A stretch of DNA of 64,000 nucleotides from Edaphovirga cremea (GCF_003332275.1 NZ_QOVA01000002.1:124001-188000), one strand, 5' to 3'. Counted from the first letter of the stretch, positions 35,282 through 45,177 are shown. The notes: generated from the sequence alone by a model not told the origin. Made by a program: numbers and translations.

Positions 35282-35863
35282 TTATGGGAACGCTTTGGCA
35301 CTCAATCTGATCATATTATTAACGGGTACATTAGATAAGTGGGCGATTTTCTTCACGCCGATTTTGTCCAATGCTGCCCGCTGATGGAAATACGCGGTTT
35401 TGTAACTGATTTTAAGTAGTTTACTTATTTCGCTTATACTGATGCCTTGTAAAAGGTAGCCTAATATTGTTAGCTGTTGTTTTGTCAGTCGCCCCAGAGC
35501 ATTCCTGCCTTTTTTATCTTTGCCTGCATTGGAAATCCCCATTTTCAGTTCTTCTTTGCTAAGGTGCTAATTTAACTCTATTTTGTGAAAGAAGCTTGCC
35601 GTCACCTTGGTTTTTTTATCATAAGGTATAAACAGCATTCGTCTATTGTGAGTATTAAGGATCATCATTGAAGCCAGGGTATGGCTGAACTCGATAAGAG
35701 ATAATAAGAATACATCATCGTTTAAGATGCCATTATTATCTGACAGATTTTTTAATTGCTCAAAATTGATTAAACTCACAGAGACTTCATTGCTATTGGC
35801 AAAACACTCTACTATTCCTTTGAAGAGAAAAACATTCTCCGTCATTACATAAATCTGCATCAT
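35282..35863 (-). pseudogene. LuxR-type regulator interrupted by an in-frame TAG
   Basis: The 98-codon N-terminal part (MMQIYVMTENVFLFKGIVEC and on) looks like a degenerate receiver-type domain. It ends at TAG 35569-35567. The same frame goes on without a gap through HLSKEELKMG into a LuxR/FixJ-type HTH (LTKQQLTILGYLLQGISISE and the K..Y.H...A..KIG block). Together they give one ~193-residue protein, the size of RcsA/CsgD-type regulators. A single base change would restore it. The downstream part might be made from an internal ATG at 35542. Its role is unknown. Confidence 0.8.
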
Positions 35864-36202
35864 AAATTCCAGGTGAAAATAGCAGAAAAAAACTGCTAGT
35901 TGCTAATAATGCCAATCATGAAAGGTAAAAAATGACAACCGATTGCATTAGTTTATGCGCTCGACAAATCGAGTTTTTATATTGGTGTGCAGTTGCTACT
36001 TAATGTGCAACCACTATAAGAACAAAAATTGACCTTTAAAAGTCACTTTTTATTCAATGTGATGCTTAAAATTTATAGATTGAAATAAAAGACAATAAAA
36101 ACATATAGATAAATAGATTACATAGAGAGGAACAGTGATGAATTATATTCTCTCACTGCGATTTTGCTGTGCCATAGGTTTTTAGCGGGATAATTCTGCC
36201 GA
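35864..36202. other. AT-rich intergenic region
   Basis: About 340 bases between the broken LuxR-type gene and nanR. Nothing recognisable apart from AT-rich sequence that may hold the regulator's promoter. Confidence 0.5.
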
Positions 36203-36958
36203 TCAGACGTAGTAGGCGGAAAATACGCTGCGCAGATGCTCTTTCAGCGCGGCTTCGGCACAGTCAGCGTTGCGGCTCTTGATGGCCTCGTAGATCTTCA
36301 CATGCTGGAGATAGCTTTGGCTGTTGTGCTCAAGGATTTGCTGCGGCTCGGTGCGGTTAACACGTGCGGCAATTAGCCAGTCGAGCAAAGCGATATGAAT
36401 GGTGAGAAACAGTGGATTGCCCGGCATCTCGGCAAGTACGCGATGAAAAGCGATGTCGGAACGCACAAACAGATCGTTATTTTCCAGCGATTTACTGTTG
36501 ATCTCCAGCGCATTGGCCAGTTTGGCGATTTGCTTATCGCTGGCGTGTTCGGCTGCGTATCTGACCAGGCTGGATTCGAAAAACTGCCGCAACTGTTCGA
36601 AATGATTTATCCCTTTCGGCTGCAGCAGGAAGTCTTTCGCCATGCCCGAAAGTTCGCTGATAATGGTATCGGCTGAAGGGCGGGTGACGCGTGCTCGCTC
36701 ACCGTTACTGATCTGCAGCAGACCTTTGCGCTTCAGTGCCGCCAACCCTTCACGAATCGACGGACGGCCGACGTTGAACAGATCCATCAGTTCACGCTCG
36801 GAAGGAAGCTGATCACCTTCGGCGAATTCACCGCGGCGGATCATAAATTCCAACTCTTCTTCGACGACCTCAGAGAGCTTTTTCCGCGTGAGCGGACGCC
36901 GCAGGACGGCAACGGCCTGTGTGGGGGTAAGCTTGTCGGATTTATTTGAGGTAGTCAT
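36203..36958 (-). CDS. nanR: NanR, GntR/FadR-family sialic acid repressor
   Basis: A 251-residue FadR-subfamily regulator. The winged HTH ([20 protein letters not shown] then [16 protein letters not shown]) lies at about residues 45-95. The helical FCD domain contains the metal-ligand histidines typical of NanR. In E. coli NanR binds GGTATA repeats and is released by N-acetylneuraminate. It is the last gene of the nan cluster here, 126 bases after nanQ, rather than upstream of nanA as in E. coli. A repeat of the NanR site type lies upstream of nanA (40267-40289). Confidence 0.9.
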   Translation of the reverse strand: MTTSNKSDKLTPTQAVAVLRRPLTRKKLSEVVEEELEFMIRRGEFAEGDQLPSERELMDLFNVGRPSIREGLAALKRKGLLQISNGERARVTRPSADTIISELSGMAKDFLLQPKGINHFEQLRQFFESSLVRYAAEHASDKQIAKLANALEINSKSLENNDLFVRSDIAFHRVLAEMPGNPLFLTIHIALLDWLIAARVNRTEPQQILEHNSQSYLQHVKIYEAIKSRNADCAEAALKEHLRSVFSAYYV

Positions 36959-37084
36959 TGCGTTGCGATCTGTAGCGTCATAATCAAAACATTAAAAAAG
37001 TAGCGGGATCATAGCATATTGTGTAAGCAACCGCATGATCGCAACGGGATCTGATTGAGGAATCCGTGACCTGTGCGGGTTGAA

Positions 37085-37555
37085 TCAGATCAATAGTGCG
37101 GCATCGATTTTCACTACCACCTTTTCAACGCCGACAGCCTGAGTCAAATGGCACAATGGTCGGTGTGGCTCCCCAGGGAAAAATAGTGCGAGAGTACCCG
37201 GGCTGAGCAATAGCATCGACTCATCATCCAGCGTTTGAAATAGGGTGAAATCATTAGCCTCATCAAAGGGTTGCAGCGGCTGTTGACTGCCGGTATGGCT
37301 GGCTGCACCGATGTACTCGTGCCCGCTAATCAAGCAGTGAATATCGATATAGCGCCGATGAAGCTCTGCCAACTGCTCGCTACAGGCACGGGTAGTTGCG
37401 CTGATACGATTGAGGTAAATATTACGCCCATCCAGCGCGGTTTCTCCGGCAGGCAATGCCGCCAGATCCAGCGTGCAGATATGGCTCAGCGTCTCGCGGA
37501 TCACCGGATGATATAGAGGCGAGCGGGCAGCCTGCTGCAAAGTGTCAACGATCAT
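37085..37555 (-). CDS. nanQ: NanQ/YhcH-family sugar-binding cupin
   Basis: A 156-residue YhcH/EbgC-like cupin with the typical ELHRRYIDIHCLISGHEYIG motif and PGTLALFFPGEPHRPLCH, whose His and Glu residues form the metal-binding pocket. Family members help convert the cyclic form of sialic acid or its breakdown products. AAGGAA lies close upstream of ATG 37555. It sits between nanT and nanR and is likely co-transcribed with both. Confidence 0.88.
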   Translation of the reverse strand: MIVDTLQQAARSPLYHPVIRETLSHICTLDLAALPAGETALDGRNIYLNRISATTRACSEQLAELHRRYIDIHCLISGHEYIGAASHTGSQQPLQPFDEANDFTLFQTLDDESMLLLSPGTLALFFPGEPHRPLCHLTQAVGVEKVVVKIDAALLI

Positions 37556-37634
37556 AATGTTCCTTGAAATGAAAGATTGAAGTGAAAAGTAGAGAGTACG
37601 GCGGTGCGTGGCACCGCCTTGTTATGCAGACTAA

Positions 37635-39122
37635 TTAGTGCGCTGAAGTGGTGTTCTCAGAGTGCGGCTGGTGACCTTTTGCGCCGCTGAACGGTTTGCC
37701 GTCAATAGCATCAACCATGCGCAGGGCTTCAGGGCGAATCCAGCGTTGTACCCGTGAAGGCATATCCAGACCGATCAGCAGGATCACGACAAAGGTCAGA
37801 CTGAAGGAGAGCGATCCCAGCGCGGTTCCCAGATCCAGACGTTGGGCAATGGCGGCTCCGAGGATTGGCGCCAGGGCACCACCCAGAGCACCAACGTTAT
37901 AGGTGAAACCCAGTCCTGCCGCACGCTGGTCGGTATCGAAATAGCCACCGATCAGTTTTGGTAAGAGCCCGGAGATACCCTGACCCAACATCTGTTGCAG
38001 GAACAACAACCCACCCAGCAGCCACATATTGCCGCCGCCAATGGCGAATACTGGAATAATCAGCAACTGAGAGAGTAACAGGCTACAGACATAAGCCTTA
38101 CGCGTGCCGAGCCAGTCACCGGTGAACCCCGCTACGCAGCAACCCACCGCTGCACCAAATCCACTGAAAAACAGCAATTTGGCAACCATGTCTGGCGTAT
38201 ACGCCAGCTCTGTTTTCAGATAGGTAGGCAGCAGCGCCTGAATCGGCCATGAGTAAAGAAAGGCGCACAGCACGACGATCATCAGCATGACGCCTGTTGG
38301 CCAGCGTTTGCCGCTGCTCTGCACCATAAAACTGACAAAGATCGCGGCGCAGGTTAATCCCAGTAGCGTTACGTTCAGCGCTGAACCAGCCTGACCGGTA
38401 AAGCACAGATACAGTGCCGCGGCGGCGATACAGGTGCAGGCGATATTGACCAGGCGATGTTTGCCTTTATACAGAATGTCGACCATGGTCAGTTTTGGGG
38501 CTTCCTCACCGTGTTTTTTCTCCCAGTCTTCTGCTTCTGGAATGTTTTTACGCAACCAGAGTGCAAAAGCGATAGGCAGAATGCCGATGTAGAACAGTGA
38601 GCGCCAGCCCCATTCCGGAACGACCAGACTATAGACCTGCGCCGCCAGCACGGCACCGATGGAGAAGCCGGAGATCAGGAAGCCGCTGGCTTTGTTGCGC
38701 ATATGGCGCGGCCAGCTTTCGATAACATAGGTGGAGCTGGAACCATATTCACCCGCCATTCCCATCCCGATAATGATACGGGCGAGGAACATGGTGGTAT
38801 AGCCGGGCGCCAGACCGCAGGCCAGCGTACCGACAGAGAACAGCACGATACTGGTGATCATCGCCAGGCGTCTGCCGTAGCGGTCACCCATCGCACCAAG
38901 CACCAGACCGCCAAACCAGCGGGAGATAAAGGCGGCACTGATCAGGCTGGCAGCCTGAATGGTCGTGAGGCCAAACTCCTGCTGCACTTCGGTGAGCACC
39001 AGCGCAATCAGAACAAAATCAAAGCCATCGAGCAGGTAGCCGATCCATGCAGCGAGAAAAGCTCTCCACTGTGGACGCGATAGCTGCCGATACCAGGGTA
39101 GGGACAGATCAATACTGTTCAT
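37635..39122 (-). CDS. nanT: NanT, sialic acid MFS transporter
   Basis: A 495-residue major-facilitator protein. It has the NanT-type start ([20 protein letters not shown] then [14 protein letters not shown]) and about fourteen membrane segments. The conserved MFS loop between helices 2 and 3 is GDRYGRR. NanT imports N-acetylneuraminate by proton symport. It lies 199 bases after nanA, with a hairpin at 39290 in the gap. NanT length and start match the enterobacterial family closely. Confidence 0.93.
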   Translation of the reverse strand: MNSIDLSLPWYRQLSRPQWRAFLAAWIGYLLDGFDFVLIALVLTEVQQEFGLTTIQAASLISAAFISRWFGGLVLGAMGDRYGRRLAMITSIVLFSVGTLACGLAPGYTTMFLARIIIGMGMAGEYGSSSTYVIESWPRHMRNKASGFLISGFSIGAVLAAQVYSLVVPEWGWRSLFYIGILPIAFALWLRKNIPEAEDWEKKHGEEAPKLTMVDILYKGKHRLVNIACTCIAAAALYLCFTGQAGSALNVTLLGLTCAAIFVSFMVQSSGKRWPTGVMLMIVVLCAFLYSWPIQALLPTYLKTELAYTPDMVAKLLFFSGFGAAVGCCVAGFTGDWLGTRKAYVCSLLLSQLLIIPVFAIGGGNMWLLGGLLFLQQMLGQGISGLLPKLIGGYFDTDQRAAGLGFTYNVGALGGALAPILGAAIAQRLDLGTALGSLSFSLTFVVILLIGLDMPSRVQRWIRPEALRMVDAIDGKPFSGAKGHQPHSENTTSAH

Positions 39123-39289
39123 AAAGGTATCATCTCCGGATAAATAGCGACCGCAGTGGTGTATTTATCTTATATAGGTCAGTAGATAGAGATAACGAAA
39201 TAAAAGTCAGTTTTTTTACGCATCCGAATAATCGCGATGTATTAAATTAATTATTTTCTATGGTTAACCGGATGCTTGAGGTGATGTCC

Positions 39290-39313
39290 GCCAGACGGGC
39301 GCACCCGTCTGGC
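39290..39313 (-). terminator. Hairpin between nanA and nanT
   Basis: GCCAGACGGG - CGCA - CCCGTCTGGC: a perfect 10-bp stem without a U-run, just after nanA. It may stabilise the upstream mRNA or lower expression of nanT relative to nanA. Confidence 0.6.
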
Positions 39314-39321
39314 AATGGCGA

Positions 39322-40230
39322 TTAGGATTTATTCTGGTTGGTCATTTCCTCGCTGAGAGTGTCAGCCAGCGCACGCAGTGCCGGGATATATTCCGGGCTG
39401 ACGGGTGAGAAAGGCTTGCGACACAGTGGATTAGCGATAATGCCCATAAAGTGCAAAACCATTTTAAGCCCACGGAATACTCCGGCCTGAATCAGCAGGT
39501 CGATGACTTTATTACATTCACTCTGTAGCTGCTGAGCACGCGCAATATCTTGCTGCTCAATCGCTTGCATGATCTGCAGATAACGCCAGGCCATGATGTT
39601 GTAGGTACTGCCGATACCGCCGTTGGCTCCAGCCATCTGACCAGACAGGAAGATTTCATCGTAGCCGTTATAGATCAGCTTATCGGGATGGGCGCGACGG
39701 ATTTGTTCCATCTGATACAGGTTATCCGAGGTTTGCTTCAGCGCGACCACGTTGGGTAGATTGAGCAGGGTGGAGATCTGATCGAGCGTCAACTTCACGC
39801 CGCTCAGCGCCGGAATGTTGTAGACCACCATCGGTTTACCCTGCGCAGCGTCAATGATGGCGCGGTAGTGATCGCAGTGCTCAGCGAAGCCGAACGGATA
39901 GTAGAACGGCGTGACAGCGGAGACGGCGTCGTAACCATAATCTGCGGCACTGGATGCCAGAGTTTGGCTCTCGGCGGTGCTGATACTGCCTACATGGGCG
40001 ATCAGTGCGACTTTCCCTGCCGCCTCTTCCGCCACAATTTCCAACACCTGCTGACGCTCGGCGGTGGACTGGATAAAGGCTTCGCCGGTAGAGCCGCCGA
40101 TATACAGGCCATCGACTCCCTGTTGAATATTGAAACGCACCAGACGGCGCAGGCTCTCGATGTCCAGCCGTTGCTGATCGTCAAAAGGGGTAAGCAGGGC
40201 GGGTAACACGCCGGAAAGTTTAACGGACAT
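39322..40230 (-). CDS. nanA: NanA, N-acetylneuraminate lyase
   Basis: A 302-residue (beta/alpha)8 aldolase that splits N-acetylneuraminate into N-acetylmannosamine and pyruvate. The catalytic Lys165 ([10 protein letters not shown]) and Tyr137 ([10 protein letters not shown]) are at the same positions as in the E. coli enzyme. The carboxylate-binding GGSTGEAF motif is at 45-52. It is the first gene of the nan operon, under the NanR-type sites upstream. No nanE or nanK follows, so later steps must be encoded elsewhere. Confidence 0.95.
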   Translation of the reverse strand: MSVKLSGVLPALLTPFDDQQRLDIESLRRLVRFNIQQGVDGLYIGGSTGEAFIQSTAERQQVLEIVAEEAAGKVALIAHVGSISTAESQTLASSAADYGYDAVSAVTPFYYPFGFAEHCDHYRAIIDAAQGKPMVVYNIPALSGVKLTLDQISTLLNLPNVVALKQTSDNLYQMEQIRRAHPDKLIYNGYDEIFLSGQMAGANGGIGSTYNIMAWRYLQIMQAIEQQDIARAQQLQSECNKVIDLLIQAGVFRGLKMVLHFMGIIANPLCRKPFSPVSPEYIPALRALADTLSEEMTNQNKS

Positions 40231-40266
40231 AACAACCTCGATACGGTAGTGGAGTTAGGCTGACTA

Positions 40267-40289
40267 TATACCTATGTACCTAGTATACC
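40267..40289 (-). promoter_or_regulatory. NanR operator array
   Basis: On the minus strand GGTATA, GGTACA and GGTATA occur in tandem (plus-strand TATACC at 40267, TGTACC at 40275, TATACC at 40284), 8-9 bases apart and ~37 bases before the nanA start. NanR in E. coli binds three tandem GGTATA hexamers, so the match is good. Confidence 0.78.
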
Positions 40290-40325
40290 AATATGCGAAG
40301 AATGAAGATTGAGCACCAGATGTCG

Positions 40326-40347
40326 AAATTGTGATCGATTTCATGAT
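40326..40347 (-). promoter_or_regulatory. Candidate CRP site upstream of nanA
   Basis: AAATTGTGA - N6 - TCATGATC matches one half of the CRP consensus well and the other half partly. Catabolite control of nan genes is known in E. coli. The site is ~100 bases upstream of nanA. Confidence 0.4.
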
Positions 40348-40348
40348 C

Positions 40349-40378
40349 CTTTCGTGAAACGGCCACTTTTCACGAAAG
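40349..40378. repeat. 11-bp perfect inverted repeat upstream of nanA
   Basis: CTTTCGTGAAA - 8 nt - TTTCACGAAAG, next to the CRP-like site. It could be an operator palindrome or a hairpin. The remaining bases to 40637 hold nothing recognisable except a small hairpin at 40602-40623 (GACACC/GGTGTC) behind the next gene. Confidence 0.6.
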
Positions 40379-40637
40379 ATGCGTGAGTGGTGGTAAGAGC
40401 CAGTGCGGGGAGATGGGTTATTATTTGCTGACGAGCGTGTAATTACCTGATTTGTCGATGAAAGGATAGAAGGGAAAAACGCGTTGATATCATTATCGAG
40501 AACTGTTTGGAGATTTCGGTTTTGTAATGATTGGTTAGAGTTATCAGCAAGTTGCGGTTGTTTTTCATGCGGAAGTCGAGCGCGATGAGCAGGAGAATCA
40601 AGACACCCCGTTTATGAGGTGTCAGAACATTCGTCAT

Positions 40638-40835
40638 TCAGCGAAGCAAGCCGCGAACACTTTCCTCCACCTCAACGGGCATATCCAGCGTTCTATAAAG
40701 CAGGTCGATTCGTTCCCATAGAACATACGTCAGCAGTTCTTTTGCGGTGTGGTCTTCCACTTCGAGAATGGCAAAAACCAATGCACGGCAATGATCGGTG
40801 ATTTCCCCAAGTGACAGCGGCGTGTTGTCATACAT
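40638..40835 (-). CDS. Small hypothetical protein
   Basis: A 65-residue acidic, mostly helical protein (MYDNTPLSLGEITDHCRALV and on) of no recognised family. ATG 40835 has GGAGG six bases upstream, and a hairpin at 40602-40623 follows the stop, so it looks like a real expressed gene. Its helix AKELLTYVLWERIDLLYRTL could mediate dimerisation. It has no obvious partner; the nearest neighbours are the nan operon and an AT-rich accessory stretch. Confidence 0.6.
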   Translation of the reverse strand: MYDNTPLSLGEITDHCRALVFAILEVEDHTAKELLTYVLWERIDLLYRTLDMPVEVEESVRGLLR

Positions 40836-41423
40836 GGCGCACCTCCGCATTGCTGGTGGCGGAGTTGGGGAGGGTCGTTAAAGAAGGGAGCGTTGGGATG
40901 GTAGAGAGAATTGGCATTTTGGGCCTCCAGGAAGTCGAAACGTATCAAAAAAATATCAACATTTAGGTACCAAGAAGGTTTTCAGAACGCTAATTCCGAC
41001 TACAATTTCGCGTAGTGGCTGGACTATATAACAGGTTGTTTTAACAGCAAAGGAGATGAATCATATTTCGGCGTGAGATGCGATCGAGGGCGTAGGAGTG
41101 GTGTAATTGCATGAAAGTTGCGAGATTTATTTTTGTCGTTTATGGATTAATGGGATGAATGAGGTATTATGTAATAGGTCAGTTATTTGAAAAGTAAAAA
41201 TTGTTATATCATCTTCTGATCTCAATCTAAATTCATATAGGATATTTACGATAAAATCTTCATGGGCGATATCTCTTGAGTCTAATTAAATCTTTTTAAA
41301 AGCACATTGTGCTATTCAGAAAAAATTGGTTGTTTATTATATTGCATAATTACCAATTATTAGTATATTAGTGAGTTATTGTATGCCAAAATTATAAAAT
41401 TACTATCTTATAAGGGATTATAA
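40836..41423. other. AT-rich intergenic region
   Basis: About 590 bases. The right part (after ~41150) is very AT-rich and probably holds the promoter of the following membrane-protein gene. No RNA gene, mobile-element end or conserved repeat was recognised. Confidence 0.5.
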
Positions 41424-41885
41424 ATGATGGGTGAGTTAAATGAGTTGATTGATTTAATGCATTACTTTCCAGCGGATATACAACTTTTAATAATACAAAC
41501 TTTATTAAGTGTAGCTGCTTTTTCACTTGTAGCCAAGATGCTGACATTTAAGAGTAGTAAAGAATTAATAATAGCAATATATATAGGATTTTTGCAAATA
41601 CTCGAATGGATTAAGAAAGCAGATTTGTACTTTATGAAGCAGACCGAATTACCACAAAAGTATCCAAAAGCTAAAAGAATTATCGACTTTTTGGTCATGT
41701 TGTTTTTGTACTGGCATGTCCTGTTATTTATAATTATTCTAGTTCTATTCTCAGCTGTTTTTATTCATGGAAATGGTAGTATAAAATCAATAGCAATACT
41801 TTTCTTTGTTGTCTATGTGACTATATACTTCATCAAATTCTACTTTGCACAAGCGGAAAAGATAAGGTTGGAGTTGAAGCGCTGA
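41424..41885 (+). CDS. Small membrane protein, function unknown
   Basis: A 153-residue AT-rich protein with three likely membrane segments (about residues 18-38, 88-115 and 120-143) and a charged cytoplasmic loop (KKADLYFMKQTELPQKYPKA). AAGGG precedes the ATG pair at 41424. Its composition differs from the core genes nearby, which suggests acquisition. No family was recognised. It is on the opposite strand from the next HNH gene, 500 bases away. Confidence 0.6.
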   Translation: MMGELNELIDLMHYFPADIQLLIIQTLLSVAAFSLVAKMLTFKSSKELIIAIYIGFLQILEWIKKADLYFMKQTELPQKYPKAKRIIDFLVMLFLYWHVLLFIIILVLFSAVFIHGNGSIKSIAILFFVVYVTIYFIKFYFAQAEKIRLELKR

Positions 41886-41960
41886 AGCATGCTAGTCTAA
41901 TTAATAGAGATGTATTGTGGTGCTATTTGTTTGTTGTTTTACTAATCGCTGCTCTTGTAA

Positions 41961-41984
41961 CGGTGACCGATCATTCGGTCGCCG
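41961..41984. terminator. Hairpin downstream of the membrane-protein gene
   Basis: CGGTGACCGA - TCAT - TCGGTCGCCG: ten pairs with one G-T. It lies ~75 bases after the stop at 41885 and is the only structure seen in the 41886-42387 gap, which otherwise holds no credible gene. Confidence 0.5.
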
Positions 41985-42387
41985 AATTAGATAATAAAAC
42001 ATTTATTCGTCAGTCGAAAATTCTGTATTTTTATATTTAACTTTATAGATTCTAGTAAAGCTGAAAGATAAATCACTTTGTACACTGAGTTGTCCACCAT
42101 GATCGCTTTAAGTATCTTTATCATCTGACAAGGCACAATAGATTATCGACAAATTGATCAATGAACCCGTTTTGCACGCATAGCATTCAAAGCTTGAACA
42201 CGTGGAATAGGTGATGTGATGAATATACTTGATTAATAATCGACACCTGCGCAACGCAGCAAACTGCAAGAAATACTTAACTATGCGGTTCAGCAGCATC
42301 CATTGCATTTGGGAGTAGGTTACAAGAAAAAGATATCTAGGGGACTAAAGTTTTACACCTTCTCTATAATTAATCGGTATTCATTTA

Positions 42388-43302
42388 TCAACTCGAACTT
42401 ATTTTCCCCGAGAAATCAATATCACAAACCTTTCCCCTAAAAACCTCCCCCCGATGCCACTCAATAAATTGCTCCAACGGGTAATGCTCTTTCTGTTTTG
42501 GCAGTAAGAGTTGTTCGCCAGCGAAATCCCAGAACAGACGTTCAACCATTTGGCTGCCATTGACGCCCTCTGAGACCAGCAGTTTCATGCTGTCATCAAT
42601 GCCAATCGCACCCATATCGAAGGCAGAATGGTGCAATGAGCACAGCGCGAGTCCATTGGTCACGGTGCATGGGCCGCCATATTGCTTCCACTTGATATGA
42701 GCCGCTTCGAGTCCGACTGGAGTGCTGTCGTGCCGCAGGTTGTAGCCGCATACTGCGCACTGGTAGTTATAGGCGCGAAGTATGGTTTGGCGGAAATGAG
42801 GATCGCGTGCTTTACGGACATCTTGTAATGAAAAATCCAACCGGTTAGCGATCAGTTCTTGAATGCTTTCAGGGAAGTGCTCACTTAGAATTTGTTGTGC
42901 CAACTTATTGATTAAGTCAGGTTTCTTCAGTAAAAGCAGATAGCTCTCCTGATCAAAACCACCCGCCACATCGTTTTCAATCAGTTCACGCTTCGGTGGT
43001 TCTTTACTTCCTTTTTGTGGTGTACAACGCTCCGTGTTCTGCAACTCCCAAAACCCGTCTCCGCGTAATCGCCAGAACGGCATGGACGGGTAATGATCGC
43101 GTCGCTGCGGACCAAAATTATTGAGTAATTCCAGCAGAGGTTGATGGATCTCTTCCCCGTAGTTAAATAGTCGCTCATGTCCCTTTTGATACTCAGACAA
43201 AACATACAGTAACAGCAATGGTTTATGCGGCGCTCGCTGATCACCTTTTCGCCAGACAGTAAGGTTGGAAATTGCAGTTTGCAGCGTCTTGCTGGTGATC
43301 AT
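42388..43302 (-). CDS. HNH endonuclease of the phosphorothioate-DNA-binding type
   Basis: A 304-residue protein. The N-terminal half has the pattern of the sulfur-binding domain seen in ScoMcrA/SprMcrA-type enzymes (RAPHKPLLLLYVLSEYQKG; then LELLNNFGPQRRDHYPSMPF and FWRLRGDGFWEL). The C-terminal HNH domain has CAVCGYNL, LEAAHIKWKQYGGP, NGLALCSLHHSAFDMG. Such enzymes cut DNA that carries phosphorothioate links. No dnd modification genes are in view, which fits a type IV restriction role against foreign modified DNA. Activity is inferred from the family. Confidence 0.82.
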   Translation of the reverse strand: MITSKTLQTAISNLTVWRKGDQRAPHKPLLLLYVLSEYQKGHERLFNYGEEIHQPLLELLNNFGPQRRDHYPSMPFWRLRGDGFWELQNTERCTPQKGSKEPPKRELIENDVAGGFDQESYLLLLKKPDLINKLAQQILSEHFPESIQELIANRLDFSLQDVRKARDPHFRQTILRAYNYQCAVCGYNLRHDSTPVGLEAAHIKWKQYGGPCTVTNGLALCSLHHSAFDMGAIGIDDSMKLLVSEGVNGSQMVERLFWDFAGEQLLLPKQKEHYPLEQFIEWHRGEVFRGKVCDIDFSGKISSS

Positions 43303-43559
43303 GTAAGCGTCCCGGCTAACAGGTAAGTTGTTGCGATAATGCTCGCAATAGTAGCCAGATTCAAGATGCGCATTACCTCGCAGAAAAGGCCCGTTCTTTC
43401 ATGTACCGACTTTCTGAGCGCTTAAAAATAAGATCTCTGTTCGGAATATAATCATGGGTTTGATCTCTAGATCACAACATATCGATTCACAGCAGTCAGC
43501 GTGCCTGGCATAGTTAATGGAACAGATTACGCGTTGTATTAACTAGGGATATCGCACGC

Positions 43560-44324
43560 ATGGCCACTGTAAACCACTGGACTCGTGAACAACTGCTGGT
43601 CGCCTTTACCCTTTATAGCCAAATCCCCTTTGGTAGGCTGCACTCCAAAAATCCCGATATCATTCACTATGCCGGACTCATTGGCCGTACTCCCTCGGCA
43701 TTAGCCATGAAGCTGGTTAACTTCGCCAGTCTCGATCCTTTCATTACCGAGTCAGGTCGGCGTGGACTTAAAAGTGTATCAAACGCCGATCGTGCACTGT
43801 GGGCGGAGATGAATCAGAATACCGAGGAGTTTGATCGGCAATGCCAATTGGCGATGGAACAGTTGGAAAAGCCCGTCACCGCATTGCAGGACATCACTGC
43901 TCCAGATTATAGCGGAAGAGAAAGAACCACTATCGTCAAGGCACGGGTCGACCAACAGTTATTTCGTAAGAACGTGCTCGGCGCGTATGAGTATCGCTGC
44001 TGCCTGACTGAGTTAGAAGAACCCGCGTTGCTTATTGCCAGTCATATTCGACCTTGGAGTCATGCCGCTGAACATCGACTTAACCCGAGCAATGGACTCT
44101 GTCTTTCCAGTCTCCACGATAAAGCCTTTGATCGCGGATTAATCACCTTCAATGAACATCTTGAATTGGTGCTCTCACCACAGATCAAGAAGTTAAAGAG
44201 TTCGATAAGCGACGTAAATTTCACCCAATACGAGGGCCGGAAACTGCGCCTACCGATCAGTTACCCACCAGACGCGCAGCAACTCGCTTACCATCGTCAG
44301 CACATTTTTTTGAGTAAGGCGTAG
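43560..44324 (+). CDS. HNH endonuclease (HNH_2 family)
   Basis: A 254-residue protein. The N-terminal part (TREQLLVAFTLYSQIPFGRL, then IIHYAGLIGRTPSALAMKLVNFAS) resembles a helical DNA-recognition region. The C-terminal HNH_2 domain has YRCCLTELEEP, LIASHIRPWS and NGLCLSSLHDKAFDRG. Its nuclease domain parallels that of the divergent upstream gene but lacks one of the two CxxC pairs. The 257-base gap between them probably holds both promoters. Probably restriction-like; target unknown. Confidence 0.8.
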   Translation: MATVNHWTREQLLVAFTLYSQIPFGRLHSKNPDIIHYAGLIGRTPSALAMKLVNFASLDPFITESGRRGLKSVSNADRALWAEMNQNTEEFDRQCQLAMEQLEKPVTALQDITAPDYSGRERTTIVKARVDQQLFRKNVLGAYEYRCCLTELEEPALLIASHIRPWSHAAEHRLNPSNGLCLSSLHDKAFDRGLITFNEHLELVLSPQIKKLKSSISDVNFTQYEGRKLRLPISYPPDAQQLAYHRQHIFLSKA

Positions 44325-44510
44325 TGATTCCCTGCGATTCGTCGAGTTCAGCCCCCACAATTTGCGGCCCCTCAACTTGAGTGCTACTTTCAAAACAGAC
44401 ATGTGGGCTTTCATCTTCCCATGGTAAGTACATTGGGAGTAGATTAGCTAACTGAAAATAAACCTCTTTTCTGGAATGAAGTCTGAAGTGTTGAAACGGA
44501 GAGCATGACG

Positions 44511-45101
44511 ATGTGGTTACAGGCAGACAAGAAAGACGATGAAAAGCCGGAAGTTCCCTCCCTTGCGGTGAGTAAATTGCTGGAAGCGCGGTCGATTATT
44601 ATTTCTGGTGAAATCGATCAGGCGCTGACGGAGAAAGTGGTGTCGCAACTGCTTATCCTGCAGCAGATGAGCGATGCGCCTATCAAATTGTTCATCAACA
44701 GTCAGGGTGGGCACGTCGAAGCGGCCGATACTATCCACGACATGATCCGCTTCATTAAACCGGAAGTGCAGATTATTGGTACCGGCTGGGTAGCGAGCGC
44801 CGGGATTACTATCTTTCTGGCGGCTGAAAAGCATAACCGTTTTGCCCTGCCGAATACGCGATTCATGATCCATCAACCGATCGGCGGCGTTCGCGGTCAG
44901 GCGTCGGATATTGAAATCGAGGCGCGTGAGATCATCCGTATGCTGGATCGCGTTAATCAGATGATCAGTGACGCGACGGGACAACCGCTGGATAAAGTGA
45001 AAAAAGATACCGATCGAAATTATTGGCTCAGTGCGAATGAAGCGCTGGACTACGGTATTGTTGGACGCCTTATCTCTTCCGCCAAAGAGTTGTCTGACTG
45101 A
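44511..45101 (+). CDS. ClpP-like serine peptidase (second paralogue type)
   Basis: A 196-residue ClpP-family protein. The catalytic triad is visible: Ser in GWVASAGITIF (~96), His in RFMIHQPIGG (~121) and Asp in KDTDRNYW (~168). The oxyanion-hole strand NSQGGHVEAA is present. It differs from housekeeping ClpP (for example GWVASAG instead of the usual GQAASMG) and has no clpX beside it. ATG 44511 is preferred because GGAG at 44499-44502 is eight bases upstream; an ATG at 44505 is too close. The partner ATPase is unknown. Confidence 0.85.
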   Translation: MWLQADKKDDEKPEVPSLAVSKLLEARSIIISGEIDQALTEKVVSQLLILQQMSDAPIKLFINSQGGHVEAADTIHDMIRFIKPEVQIIGTGWVASAGITIFLAAEKHNRFALPNTRFMIHQPIGGVRGQASDIEIEAREIIRMLDRVNQMISDATGQPLDKVKKDTDRNYWLSANEALDYGIVGRLISSAKELSD

Positions 45102-45117
45102 TAGATACGCTTTAGTA

Positions 45118-45153
45118 AAAACGCCATCAATTACCGTTATTGATGGCGTTTTC
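45118..45153. terminator. Terminator after the ClpP-like gene
   Basis: ACGCCATCAAT (45121-45131) and ATTGATGGCGT (45139-45149) form a perfect stem flanked by A-run and T-run, so it can work in both directions for the convergent genes. Confidence 0.85.
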
Positions 45154-45177
45154 ATTTATACCTAGAGGGAAACAACG

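Noticed and set aside
40730-40948. A 72-codon minus-strand frame overlapping the small gene at 40638
   Set aside because: It overlaps a better-supported gene with a strong RBS, and its translation shows no structure.
42108-42308. Transposase fragment in the 41.9-42.4 kb gap
   Set aside because: Some translations looked transposase-like, but no motif or terminal repeat could be supported.
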